Source of the DNA: Lumbricus rubellus
Lineage: Eukaryota; Annelida; Clitellata; Crassiclitellata; Lumbricidae
Assembly (NCBI GenBank): GCA_945859605.1
Contig: OX243824.1
Location: forward strand, 2,995,797-3,059,796
DNA: 64,000 bases
Reading direction: 5' to 3'
The notes under the pieces are model-generated. The model had not been told where the DNA came from and ran no database searches. It was given only the letters and a program-made list of their open reading frames with translations. The translations under genes and the position numbers were made by a program. Numbering within the stretch: the first letter of the stretch is position 1; every line of letters starts with the position of its first letter. Below, in pieces: positions 1-14,200 of the stretch.

Positions 1-3000
1 ATGTCTCATAAAGGTGTGTAAGTGAAACGCAATTCTCTTTTCTACAAACTTAATCCACAATGTCATAGATTTACTGCCATTAGTACCGAATTAGCTTACT
101 TTTGTAAAAGCTATCGAATGTCAGATGTTGGCCGTTCGGCGGATCTCGGATCCGCTCGAGGTTCGGCAAGTTGTTTGGACGAATGATTCCGCCATGTGGC
201 GCTCCCTGCGACTGGTGTCGCAAACTCCTCTCCGTCAGTATCTGCTTACAGATGTCGCGCAGTGCACTCGCTATGTGGCGCGCCAAACCGTCGCAACGGA
301 AGACGTGACACATGTGCTTGTGGGTTATGCTGTCACGTGCCACGTAGGCAAAATCCCTGGAGACATAAGGAGAAACAAAATTCTGTTATAAAACGGAAAT
401 TTTGAAGGCTGTTTATTTAAATTATGTGATAGGCTGGAATGACAGTATTAGCATTGGTGAAGATGTTGAATTTTGTAAATGTCAATGCGTGTGTATGCTT
501 GCATGCTTGCATACGCTTATTTAGCTGTTTTCCTCTTTCTTCGTCTACTCGTCTTCTTTATTCTCCTCTTCTTCCTCTCTTCTTTTCCTCGTCCTCCTCC
601 TCCTCTTTTTCTTCATATGGCTCCTCCTGTTCCTCTTTCTCTTCCTCTTTATCCTTAACATTCTCCTCTTCCCATTTTTATCCTCCATTATAATGTTTTG
701 TTTTCACCGATCTTTAATAATATGCAAGTGTTGATAGTTTTAAATGAATCCAGGTAATTTTGGCGTCTAAACAAAATAGAGGATTTGTTAAACATTTAAA
801 ACCAAAAGCGACTGAAAGATGCACTGCAGAAGATATAAAATTTCATAAATGTTGAAAGAGGATTAAACATTCAAATGAATTAACATTCAATAAAATGATA
901 GATCCTCAAGCATCTCGAAATGAATTGAACTCAATAAAACACCTCCAAATCAATTTCTGAACAAGTTATATATAAACAATTTGATACAGCTTTAGGTAGA
1001 TGAGAAACCCATGTTAACCACCTAGAGAAATTAAAAGGTCTAACTCATAGACAATTATTATAACGCTCATCAATAATATTATTAACTCTGGTTGGATGGA
1101 AAATTTTATGCACAAAATTATTACTTTTATAAAATAAATTTGTAACGCCCGTAAGGTCACGCCGAAATGTGAATCCGAGGCGCGGATAGTCAGCCGCTAA
1201 AACAAGATGTAGTTAGAGATCCACGTGGTTGAAAACCAAGGAGAATTCAGAAATGGTGAGATTTGAGTCCCTTTTTGAAGGAGGAAAGTGAATTCGAGCT
1301 ACAAAGAGAGAGCGGAAGTCCATTTCATTCCCATAACTGTTTTGCATCGGGGTTCAGTAAAAAAAGAGTTAAACCCGATACCCGATGAACACAATGAGGA
1401 GGATCCAGATTTGACGAGGGCCTATGACAACAGAAGCCGTTGCCCTCGAAAAAAATTGTTTGGCAGATGAACACAAGTAATGAGGAGGAATATAAGCAGT
1501 TAGTTGTGACTGAAGGTAGGTAGGTGTGTTGGTGCTGGGGGATTTGTAGGTCGAACATGCCAATTTGAATTTTATTCATAATACATTCATTACTTTTTTG
1601 ATATCAAACGAAATTTCTAACGCTGAAATAAAATAGAATAAATAATAATATAAACAAAGGTGTCTATGAAAAAATTGAAAGTTGTGTTAATGATCTCGAA
1701 CGTTGAGAGCAGCAAAAACATATTTAGAACTTACCTCTCTCTTCAGTTAGCACGTAATTAAAACAAAACCACAAATTAGACACCTATTAGGCCTAAACAT
1801 GAACAAATGTAATAACAATTGCTAGAATCAATATACATTACTGCACGCAGACTGGCAGTGTCATTCACTAGTGTGACAGCATGACCTTTAAATTTATTCA
1901 ATAATGTTTTTCTAATAAGACTTTTCAAGATCCATCGAAATATGAACTATATATATAGTGGTATATAATTATTGCTGGCAATTGTCCTTCTCTCGAAATA
2001 GCAATCTGATATTTTAAAAAGTAACGGTGCCTGTTACCAGATAGACGTTACTACTATTATAATACATAGAATGGCTGCACCAACTGTAGCGGTGGAGTTG
2101 AGTAGGCCTAGTTACGAATGTGGAGCAAAGTACAATATGCAATTAGGCCTAGTACAACGAAATCAGAAAGCAAAGCTGGAATATACATAAACACCTTCAA
2201 AACGCTTTTGAACAGCATTCTTTAATCGTCATGTATCCACTTTTTGTGACTCGAATCCTACTTGATTATGTACCATTATACATGTAGATAGGCTATTGAC
2301 CTCAAAGTCTATTATGATAATAGGGCCTCATACGTATGGCTATAACTGGACGAACGGACGGACGGGTGGATAGATGGATGGATGTATGGATGGATATATG
2401 GATGGATTTATGAATGGACGAATGTATGGAATATGAATGTATGGGTGGATGAGTGGATGAATGGATGGATGGACGGATAAACGGATGGATAGACGGATGG
2501 ACGAATGGATTGATTGATTGATTGGTTGATTGGTTGATTGATTGATTTGTTGATTGATTGATTGATTGATTGATGGGCGGATGAACGGATGAATGTCACA
2601 TACCTTCCGTTGCTCCTTCCCACTCCCCATACACGGATCGAGTGTATCGGTTGAATGTTGAGTAGACACATGTCCTGTGGATCAATCAAAACCAGATTCT
2701 CCTCGTCCAACTCCATGTACAGACTCTTGCCCTACGGATTAAGGAAAAACACACAAGCTGATTACGTTGTACTGTGAGAGGCGCTTTATAAATTCAAAAA
2801 TAGAATAGAATAAAATCGAGTTGCGAAATTATTATTATTATTATTCAGCAGTTTAACGACATCGTATTGCAACAAAGGCTGTTGACGTCTTTAAAGTTAT
2901 CAATGTATTTCAGTTCACTTTTGTTTAAATGTTCCGCAGTTTATGTCATTATTGTCTCTCTTTTTTCTTTTTTCTTTTTTCTTCTTCTTTTTTCCTCTTG

Positions 3001-6000
3001 AGTTTTATGGCGGCAATATTTATAGAGTTGCGAAATTGACTGCATGACGTTTATACATTCTGCTGTTGAAAACATTTTAAAGGTGTCTAAATATAATCCC
3101 AACTTTCTGGTTTCTTCGATGTAATAATTACATGCTGAACTTTACTCTGCCAGCCTAACTACTCAATTCCAATGATGGATGGATGGATGGATGGGCGGAT
3201 GGGCAGATATAAACTAAAATAAATTAAAGTGCCTTGACTCAAATCCAGGTAATACCTGATATTTCCCCTCTTCGCGTGTATGGACCATTCCCTATATGAA
3301 ACGGGTCTGGTCGCTTCCATGCATTCTCTCGTTCTCGCAAGAGAGACGAAAACACTGGTAGAGTTGATTGTTTCATATGATAATTTATATAGCGCCTCTT
3401 CAATCTTTTTGTCTCTCAGAGGTGCTCCTAACCCCTAGCGAAGAAGAAAACTAAAGTTCTCTTGAGATGAGAGATGGATGCTTGAGAAGGATTTCAGGAA
3501 ATGAAGCAGGAAGTCCATCCCAGATCGAGGATCCAACCTCGTGTTCGGAGTACTATGACCCAGAGCCGAGCATTTGCTGCTACAAGACATTTCACATGGA
3601 ATGGCCCTTCCATCGCTTCTGCGTTCTGCGGGATAAGATCGAGTATGGGTCCTTCGCCGCATTCTCTCGCTCTTTCAAGACTTTTGTTTTCACCCGGGCT
3701 TTGGTGCTGAACGCGCCTCTAATAGCTTATACATTCGCGAGGCGCTATATAAATCTGTATAAACAATACGATGCGATTCACGTCAGTTTGTTTTGTGTTG
3801 TAGAAATTATGTACGTTTGTTTATTATGCCATGTCTGTACACCAAAATACGGATAGCAATAATGGTATATTAAAGAATATTCTTATCTTATCTTATCTAA
3901 TCTTGACGGCATTAGTTTGTCGTCCCAGAACTCGTTTTAGGCTCATTGAGCTCATCATTTCGCATCAAATCAAAGCGTTATGTTAGACAACCTTATATAT
4001 AAATCTGTAAAAATTGATGTAAAGGTGTCTAAACAGAGTTCAGTAACTGTCTACTTCCAGCTTGTCGTGTTTGCAACGACGCAAGGGAAAATAGTTTATA
4101 GTTGCGTTGGAGCGGGTGGCCTTAAAGGACAAAATCAACTCATTCGCAGGCGCACAGTCACAACGAAATTGACAGACAGCTCAAATCAAGTTAAGCTTTA
4201 TAATTATTATATGACTTTTTATATAGCGCACCTTCAAGGTAATCTACCCAGAAGCGCTCCCAGTCCAACAACGGCTAAATAAAACAGTCAAGACCAATGC
4301 AAAGATGGGAAGCGGTGCTAAATTTGTAAGTGGCGCAATATAAATTTCAAATTTGATAAGATGAACCAAACGAATTGCAATGCAAGCGAGTTTTAAGACA
4401 AAGCTAAGCCACTGTCATTTGAGATTGTGAACCTACACAACTTCAGTCACTCAAAAATAGCATCGATTCTAATGTAATTGAACAATCGTGAGTGAAGGAC
4501 TAACTCAACGTAGGCCTACTTAGCATAAAGCGTCTCAGAAGAGAAAAAGAATCGAACCTATGCTCAGAGTACTAGAATGCAAGCGCTCAAATCAACAAGG
4601 AAGCATTTTTCATGACAGCAGTATCTCTACACATGGACATTGAGCTGGTGTCTAATGGTACAAGTAATGACAACGCAATATAAATGCAGCAATACAGCAC
4701 CAATTTTCAGGTGTCTAAATAGTGCTAAATATTGCCAGGATTCGATATTGATGTAGAGCTGTTATTGCACTCATTTTAGTTACAATCAGGGCCAGATTAA
4801 GGCATGTTCAACATGTTCGACCGAACAGGGACCCCCACACTTTAGGGGGCCCCCACAAAATGCAAGAAATTTTTTTTTGCAAATTTCGACCAAACGACTA
4901 CTTTCCCGAAAAATTTCTCCAGATGACTAAAAAAAAGTCATCAATCAACTTTTTTGGCGGATGAAATGGTATGATTTTCCCGAAAATTTTGCCAGATGAC
5001 AAAAAATTCTCCCGAGCAGGGCCTCCACAAAATTTTCCCGAACAGGGCCCCCACATTGCTTAATCCGGCCCTGGTTACAATATTTATAGGTGCTTGAAAA
5101 GAATGTTGAACAAAGGTATGAGCGGTTCAAAAAGTTCTGTAGTATGCCAAACAATTTGTTTGAGGGTAACGGCCTCATAGGCCCTCGTCAAATCTGGAAC
5201 CATTTTGTATGAGCGGTTCTAAACACACACGGAAAGTAATTATTACTTGATATTTAAACACCTTTTTAACAATGAAATCAGTAGCTATATAAATGTAACT
5301 GAACTTAATAATCTTAACGTAGATCAGAAATTTGTAACAATAAGGATATTAGAAGTAAACCACGTGTTGTTATGAACAATATGTTGAGATACATAATTAG
5401 ATATAATGAGTAAGTATATCACTCACGATAGCTCGATACAATGAGAATATCATAAATACTATACTGCAGTTTATTTATTTTTATTTAGTTTATTTATTTA
5501 TTCATTTCTACAGCACCCCTTCATGCTCACTACTCAGAGGCGCTCCCGACTACAGTGCGGACACTGCATCAGAGTTTCATGCAGAAGCGCAGAGCAATTG
5601 CGAGTGAAGGACTTTCTCAAGGTCCTTACACGGCGGCTTGAGGTGGATTCGAACCTGCAACTCCTCGGCTGCGAGGCACCGACACCACCACCACACCACC
5701 GCGCCCCACAATATCAGGGCTTTTTTTAACGTGCAGTTGTACACAAAATGTGCAGTTCTAGTTGGATTTGTGCAGTTGTAGAAGCACTTCTGCACAGTTA
5801 AAACTAGCAACAAATGTTCATTGTCCTCCGATTGCGAGTAATTTACTATGGATGATAGGAAAGGAAAGACGGAGTTGTGCAGTTCTAAAAACTCCTTTAA
5901 AACAGCCCTGCACAATATCACACGTTAGCCTTGGCCTAGCTCTTTAAACTTAATATAAAAAATCTATCACTGAGTCTAACTAAAACAAATCAAATCAAAA

Positions 6001-8105
6001 TCAAATCAAATCCAAGTTTATTGCTCCCATAAAAGAAACTGCATGTAACTGCATGTAGGCTAACTCCTCCAATCATCTATAGATAAGTGTTGAATAATAG
6101 ATATAACATTATAACAAAAGAAATGCAACTTACGTCTCCCCATCTTCCAACGACGTCATTCAGATCGTTCTTTCCCAACGAAAGACCCACAATGCACTTG
6201 TTCACCGATCGACTGCTGCGCTCTGGCGTCAAATCTTCCTCGGATATCTGAACCCAACCGAGCGAGCGAACGGCAAAACGCATCGGGTAGGCAGCGGTAG
6301 AGTCCGTGTCGTCCACTGCAACTCGGGTTTCGCCATCTTTTCTGGTGCTGGTAAGATAAAACACCCTTTTTTAAACTTTTACTTAATTTTAAATAATATT
6401 CACACAGAAATTGATTTAACTCAAATTGATAGTAATCCACTTCAAGAAAAAACTACTCAGAGGCTCCAAAAATACCAGCGTGCCCAAAAAGAACAGTTTT
6501 AAGTTTAATGAGGATTGGGGTAGAGTTCCAGGTTTTAGGCGTAGCTGAAAAAGGAAGACCATTCCAGACTACTTATGTCAACCACAGAGAAGGCTCGATT
6601 CTTCATGGCAGCAGTACGAGCAAAAGGAATCAAGGGGACTACCTTATCAGCAGTGCTTATAATGATTTAATCTAATCTAATGAAATATTTGTAAAGCGCT
6701 TCTCACAACACAGCTACTCAGAAGCGCTTTCGTCGTGGCAGGCCCATGAAAAGAGAAAGGTCTTCAAACAGCGAAAAGATGCAGGTGAATTTCACAGCAT
6801 AACCCCGCCACGAATTCTTTAATCAGACAGCACTTTAAGACACCTTTAGAACATTTTCAAAAGTTATTATATAAGTAGGCCTACTATTTCTTAATATACC
6901 TGAGTGAGTTGTGATGCATTGTAAGATTTTCAAACTCCGTACAATATGACACCTTTGAAACATTTTCAAATGTTACTATATAAAAACTAAACTCGAATGA
7001 ATTGTACTGCACGACAACCTTTTTAACACTCGAGTGCCCAAGGTATTTTTTGGTACACGAAGGCCCAAGGGGGGGGTCCGCGCGGACCCCAACGGTTTAT
7101 GCTAATATCTTGAGAAGGGGTTGGAATATCGTTACAGAATTTAGTTCTATGTGATCCCAAATGAATTTGCAATCGATTGATGTATCTTATATCACAATAA
7201 CACCACCTGGTGTTAAATTATAGTGTAAAATCTCGTGATACAGATTTTATGTTTGCTTGCGTTATTTACCAAAGGAAGCCCAACGTTTTCATGTTAATAT
7301 CTTGAGAAGGGATTGGAATATCGTTATAGAATTTAGTTCCGTGTAATCCCAAAAGAATTTTCAATCGATTGATGTATCCTATAGCACAATAACACCACCT
7401 AGTGTAAACTAATAGTGTAAAAATCTCGTGATACACATGTTGTGCTTGTTTTATGCTTGCTTGCGTTATTTACCGAAGGAAGCCTATACGGTATACGTCT
7501 GGCGAGTCCGCATGAGTAGGGTGAATATGGTGTTTCTCGATCGGTTAAGTATTATTACTAACTAGTAATAAATTAGTAATTAGTTAAGTATTATTAATAA
7601 TTAGTTAAGGTAACTAGTTAAGGTAATTAGGTCATATTAATTAGGGTAATTAACCTATTATAGTAATTAGTATATTAACTAGTATAGTAATTAGGTAATT
7701 ATATTAGTATTAGTAATTAGTTAACCCTAACTAGCAGCGGTACCGGGGCCCGCGCGCCCTGGGAATGCGTCATCGGTAGCGGCAGCCAAAATGCATAAAA
7801 AACTGCAATCAGTTATCAAAACACAAAGGAATAATGATGTAATCCACTGCCAGAACACAAAGGAAAGAAGTTCCAAAACGCCGGACCTGACAGAACACAA
7901 AGGACTGGGCTTTTCAAAACACCGCGGCGGACGGAACACTTAACTGGAGTGGGGTGCTCTTCCCCTATAACTGTATTTTCAAAACACCGCAGCGGAGAGA
8001 ACACTTAACTGGAGTGGGGCATTGTTCTAGGAACTACCCTATAATTATAGTCCTTTTGATGTAAAGGCCTTTGCGTGCACATTCCTGTCTGCCTGTCTGT
8101 CTGCC

Positions 8106-8162
<57 letters not shown>

Positions 8163-8165
8163 GCC

Positions 8166-8204
<39 letters not shown>

Positions 8205-11200
8205 GTGACTTACTTGTACGTCAAAAATAATTATAGACATTGAAAAATAAATTTTTATTTCTTCACAGGGTCCCATAGCCCCCAAATAGTCCACGCCGGT
8301 AGAGTGCAATAAATTATTACGTTCACTGAACCCTATAATTATGATCACACGACGGCGAACACGCCCCAGGCATCGGTCGACGGACGGTGACGGCGTGCAG
8401 TGAAGCGTGTCATAACAGACCTCCGACAAGCATAACGCCTCGGGCACCGAAGGATCCGTTGAATCGTCTATTGAACTGGACGGGCGTTAATAAGAGACGA
8501 ACGCAATTGTAAAGACCACCTATTCATTATTAAGAAATCATTGCTTTTATCGTCCGTACACACACAATCTTTGATCACACACGTATTGATTTATAATACA
8601 CGAGGCTATGTAGACGCGCATAAAATCAAACGTCAAAGTATAGCCCATTCTTATTCACAGCAGCCACATATTCTTATACACACCCCCTCTTCCACCTTAC
8701 CCTCCATTCCTTCTCCTCTTCCTCCTTACCCTCCATTCCTCCTCTTCCTCCATTCCCCACTCTTCCTCCTTTTCACCTCTCTTCTTCAAAGTCGATGGCC
8801 GTCTGTTTGATCATCAAAAGACTACACTTCTAAAGAGTCGGACATCAAAAATATTCTGTCTGTTCATCAATACTTCTAAAGATTCTTTCATCTGACACGT
8901 ACAGACATACAAAAGTATTGCGAAATGTCTCTTTTCTCTGCCATTCCCCCAATATCTGGCCTCTATAAAACGGAGCAAATGTCAGCAGTCTTTACAGAGC
9001 ATCTTCGAAATCGCCAGACACTTCGACATCTACAACGTGTTCCTGAGACCTACAGATGATTCTCGTTCTACAGTCTTGTGTCAGACGATAGCAACAAGTC
9101 ATCAACTTACAACAGAATGTCTTCACGTATGTAAAGCATTATTTTAATTTGCAGCAGCTTGAATAATTTCTGAATTTTATTTAATGTATAAGACTATAGA
9201 GCTTAAATTTCTTCATCTGTCTTAAACACACGACTGGTATTTCTTTCACCAACTTAAAATAAATTCATAGAGTCTGTCTTAAACATCAGTATAATAGTTC
9301 TTTCGCCACCTTAAATTAATTTCATAGGCTCTGCCTTAAACACACGTCTAATATTTCTTTCGTCAGCTTGAATTCATAGGTTCTGTCTTAAACACCCGTT
9401 TATTCTTTCTTTCGTCACCTTAAATTAATTTCATAGGCTCTGCCTTAAACACACGTCTAATATTTCTTTCGTCAGCTTGAATTCATAGGTTCTGTCTTAA
9501 ACACCCGTTTATTCTTTCTTTCGTCACCTTAAATTAATTTCATAGGCTCTGTCTTAAACACCCGAATAATAATTCTTTCGTCAGCTTGAATTCATAGGTT
9601 CTGTCTTAAACACCCGTTTATTGTTTCTTTCACCAGCTTAAAATAATTTCGTAGATTCTGTCTTAAACACCCGTTTATTGTTTCTTTCGCCAACTTAAAA
9701 TAAATTCATAGGCTCTGTCTTAAACACCCGTTTATTGTTTCTTTCACCAGCTTAAAATAATTTCGTAGATTCTGTCTTAAACACCCGTTTATTGTTTCTT
9801 TCGCCAACTTAAAATAAATTCATAGGCTCTGTCTTAAACACGACTTTTATTTCTTTTCTAGAATCCAAAATGCTTGACGAAATTGAAAAGGAGGAGGAGG
9901 AAATGGAAAAACAAGCGAGAATTCGTAACAGACTGCTTGAAATGGGTTTGTAGTCTGTGCATGAAATTTATATTTTATGTAGTGCTTTGTGCGAAATATT
10001 TTACTCAAGGCATATTTTGTTATAAATAATTGTAAAGAATTCAAACATTTTACTAGTTAGAAATGCGTTATTTTAAATTTTCAGACATATCCCTTATAGT
10101 ATTCGCATTTATTTCAGAGCGAAAAAGAAAAGCTGTCGAAATGAACACAGACAGGCATTCAAGTAGGAAATATTTCGTTATTCTCTGGCAAATTTTCGCT
10201 GTTAGACCTTTATTGCTGTTCTCTGACACCCTTGTAACCATCATTTACAGAAGCTAACATTTGGCCTCTTATAGAATTCATTGTGTTATATCTTCTATAG
10301 AAATTATTATTATTATTATTATTATTATTAACATTATATAGTGTGAAGGTCCTCATCATAATAATCGAAACCGCATATTATTATAGTGCACTCTTTTTCG
10401 TGCGGACTCGGGCATTATAGCATATTTTGCATTCTTCAGGTAAAAAGCGAGCAGCTTTCGCGCTGTGTCGTGTGACGTCATTTTAATCTTGTACATACCT
10501 TGATATGACATCGCTGCTTTGGAGGGAACAAATTTAATTCTCCACACAAGAAATATTTTATATTCAACATAATTTTATTCCTTTATAGAACTCGGCCAGA
10601 ACAGTGGTGCTGCAACCACATCTTCGACTATGGCAGTCCCGCCTTCCACATCGGCAGAGTCGCACACCAGACCATCGTCTTCCACCACTGCAAGAGAGTC
10701 GTCTGGTCCATCAAGTAAGTTGAATTCGAAAATTTTCAATGGCTTTCATAAGTAGGGTAGAAAGGCATGTTACAGCACTGGTGAGTGTTTGTGATTATTC
10801 TGCATTGTTTTACCTAAAATTTTGTCATTTATTTTGTCTTGTTTTTCCATTCGTGTTCACACTTGTTCTGTATTATATCATCAACGAGCCGCATCACACC
10901 CATAAAATATCCTTCCGCGGTCATACACACAAGTACATAGAACTACTTTCGCGTATGAATTTGCGAAAAAGTAGTTCCGCGACTATAATTAGTAGACATG
11001 ATCAACGTTCGAAACACAACAGGCTTAGAATTCAACAGAGCATTTGAAATTGTCTTTTTGTAAAAGTAGTGTGTCTCTGTGAAAAATAAGTACATATCGC
11101 AAAATTCTTTCATATTGAACAGCCTAACTCTTTGCAACTCGACTACAGCAAAATGGGTAAATAAATGTCTTATTCTTTGTGTTCTGTATTAGGCGCCATG

Positions 11201-14200
11201 TATTTTCCTAACTCTCAAAATCCGCGTATTTCTGTTTCTAGCGAGCAAGCACCATGCAAATCTCGAACAATTGCTCCAGGAAGAAGTTCGACTGAAGGCG
11301 AGAATTCGAGAAATGAGTAAGTTTTCCTTCGACACATTTGAAGTGCAAGCTTTAAAATTATAAATAAATGAATAAAATAAAAATATTTTTACTTGCAGCA
11401 TTTAAAATACTTGTGTTATTTAAAATTATTTTGGAACATTTATTCATATCAAACACTGTATGTTGTAGGTCTGAAGCGAAAGGCAGACGCAGACGCCGGT
11501 CGTGTAGCAAAGCGCAACAATGTGGAAGATAATGGCTCGGGAGACGGGCGCCCTCCCCCGGCGGCGGCGGTGGCGACAGGGGCGGCGGCGGCGGCCGGCT
11601 CCAGCGGAGCCGGCGAGACCTCGGCAGACTCGACAAGTAAGTTCATACAAACTTGATGTCTGTACAAATTTTTACATGGCGCATGCTGCGCATGCGCGCT
11701 TGCACATTCTACCAACTTTCAACGCTATGTTTTCTGTATACAACATGCGAACTTTAAATGCTTGGGACTTTATCATTGAGAATATGTAGCATTCTTTAAT
11801 ACCCTTTGTAATTTATTCACGTTCTATAGATCGATGCGACTCCTGTCGGTCTTACAAGCAGAATCTGGCGAATAATCTCTGCGAAGTGTGTTTGCTGAGG
11901 CGAGAGTGCTTTCAATGTAAGAATCGGCGACCTTCACGCTTCTTCAGATCTGGGCAAGACCTCTGCGTCACGTGCTTCAAGAAGCAGAACAATCCAAACA
12001 TAAAGACAAGCGCCCAGAATGCGTTCATAGACGTTTCGTTTCCAACACCGCAGACAATCGACGTCCATAACATGCTGCTGACGGAATCGTCGCGCATTAC
12101 GAACAGCCTCGAAGACACGTTCAGAAACGAAGGGTAAGCGTATGCAACTTACAAACTTTGTATTAAACACGACATTTTGGACTTAGAACATTTTATGCTA
12201 CTGAACTTAGAAAATTCTACCATAAAATATTGTCGGACTTATAAAATTCTGCAGTTTCTTTGGACTTCTGCAGTGCGTTCGAACTTGAGTAAAACTTGTA
12301 TTTGTATAGTTGTTTGGAATTAGAAATTTTCTACTCTTACGGTTTGTTTGAACTTATAAAATTTTGATGTACTTAGAATGTTTGGGCAATTCTGGACTTG
12401 TACATTGATTGGACAAATTTTCACATCCTTGCTTTTCGCCTTGTAAAGTGCGTGGTATATGTGCGTTATACTCGAATATTTTCACGACTTGTTTCTTTAG
12501 ACCTGTAAAATGGTATGTAGCGGTCGACGTGGACTTCAAGCGCTCCACACCAGACGGAGAAGCTCAGACGATCGGTTATTTCAAGTCGGTACCGGCAACA
12601 CTCACCCATCCGTCGCAGATACCTGACCAGCTTCAGGATGCAGTGCAAAGAATCGACGAGTTGGTAGATACCTTTACTGCAGAAAGTTCCGGCTGGTTGG
12701 TAAATGGTGTGGCTGACTTTAAGATTTGCAATGCCGTCTTCGACCCAGTAGGGGCCTCCAGCTACATCCCCACACCGCAATACATTGTTAATAAGCGAGC
12801 TTCTCTAAACATCCAGAATGAGGACGAGTTCTGCTTTCTGTACGCAGTTTTGGCTGTTTCCCATCACGAAAAAGATAATGCCTGCCGAGTCAACAAGTAC
12901 AAGCAATATGTGCCAGAGCTTTTCACTAGAGGCCTTAAATTCCCAATGACAATCGAACAGATACCGCTTTTTGAGGGGCTGAATCCCGACTATAGCATAA
13001 ACGTCATGTATTCAAATCCGGATGACAAAACCTTTACCCCTCTTTATGCCAGTGCTCACAGGGGTAGAAAACATATTGCCAATCTTTTGCTTCTTGATGC
13101 TGGGGACAAGCGGCATTATATCACAATACGAAGCCTTTCTGCTCTTCTAAAGGGAAGAAACTCTCACAATGGCGAAAGATCTTTCCCTTGTCCATACTGT
13201 CTGTGCTGCTTTACCACAGCCTCAGTCAAAAACACTCACATGGAAGAATGCGGCAAGCACGGACTTCAGTCCGTGCGGTACCCTACACCCGAGAACTCCA
13301 CACTAAAATTCACAAACACGCAGCATGAAATGCCTGTACCTTACGTCCTGTACGCTGACTTCGAGAGTTACCTGGCGCCAAACGACACTGCCTCCAACAC
13401 AAATGCGACCAAAATACTTGATACGCATACTCCCAGTGGCTTCTGCTGTCTAACTGTGTCTTCTTTTCCACACTTGAACGATGCCAAACCATACGTTTAT
13501 TCTGGACCTGACGTCATGGATCATTTCTTTTCACACATCAAATCTGAACAGACTCGCATTAACAAAATTCTTTCTACCAATTTGTCTATGAAACCGCTGA
13601 CTCAGCAGCAGAAGTTGGAATTTGATTCTTGCACTGCTTGTCCTTCTTGCTCTGTTCTTTTGACTGATCAAAACAAAGTTCGACACCACTGTCACATGAC
13701 TGGTAACTTTGTTTCTGCTCTTTGCTCGCCCTGCAATCTGAAAATGAAATTCCGAAAACCTACAAAGTCTAAGAATGGGAAAACTCCCAACTATTTTCTT
13801 CCTGTCGTGTTTCACAACCTTAAGGGTTACGACTCTCATCTCATCTTGAAACACATGACAAAGGAGTTTGCGAGCGAAGAAATTAAAGTAATAGCCACTA
13901 ACATGGAAAAATACCTTTCGTTCGAAGTGAATAACATCCGATTTTTAGATTCTTTGCAATTTTTAACCTGCGGTTTGGATGTGTTGGTCAAAAATTTGGC
14001 GAAAGAGGGCGATTCTAAATTCAACCATTTGCGCCGGCTTTTTCCGGAACATTACAAATTGCTTTTGCGTAAGGGGGTATTTCCCTACGAATATATGACT
14101 TCGGCCTGCAGAATGACCGAAAGGACTCTGCCTCCCAAAGGCTGCTTCTATAGCAAACTGACTGAAGAAGACATTTCACAGACTGACTACGACTATGCCC

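Noticed and set aside
7778..9110. Possible integrase, ATPase or capsid genes of the Polinton, either strand
   Set aside because: Only repeat-encoded or short frames are present. No zinc-binding HHCC, DDE, Walker or capsid-like segment seen on either strand here or in 15826-16219.
12409..12500. In-frame ATG at 12409 as start of the polymerase
   Set aside because: The segment is AT-rich intron. A TTTCTTTAG acceptor at 12500 joins exon 7 in phase, and exons 1-7 add a coherent N-terminus.
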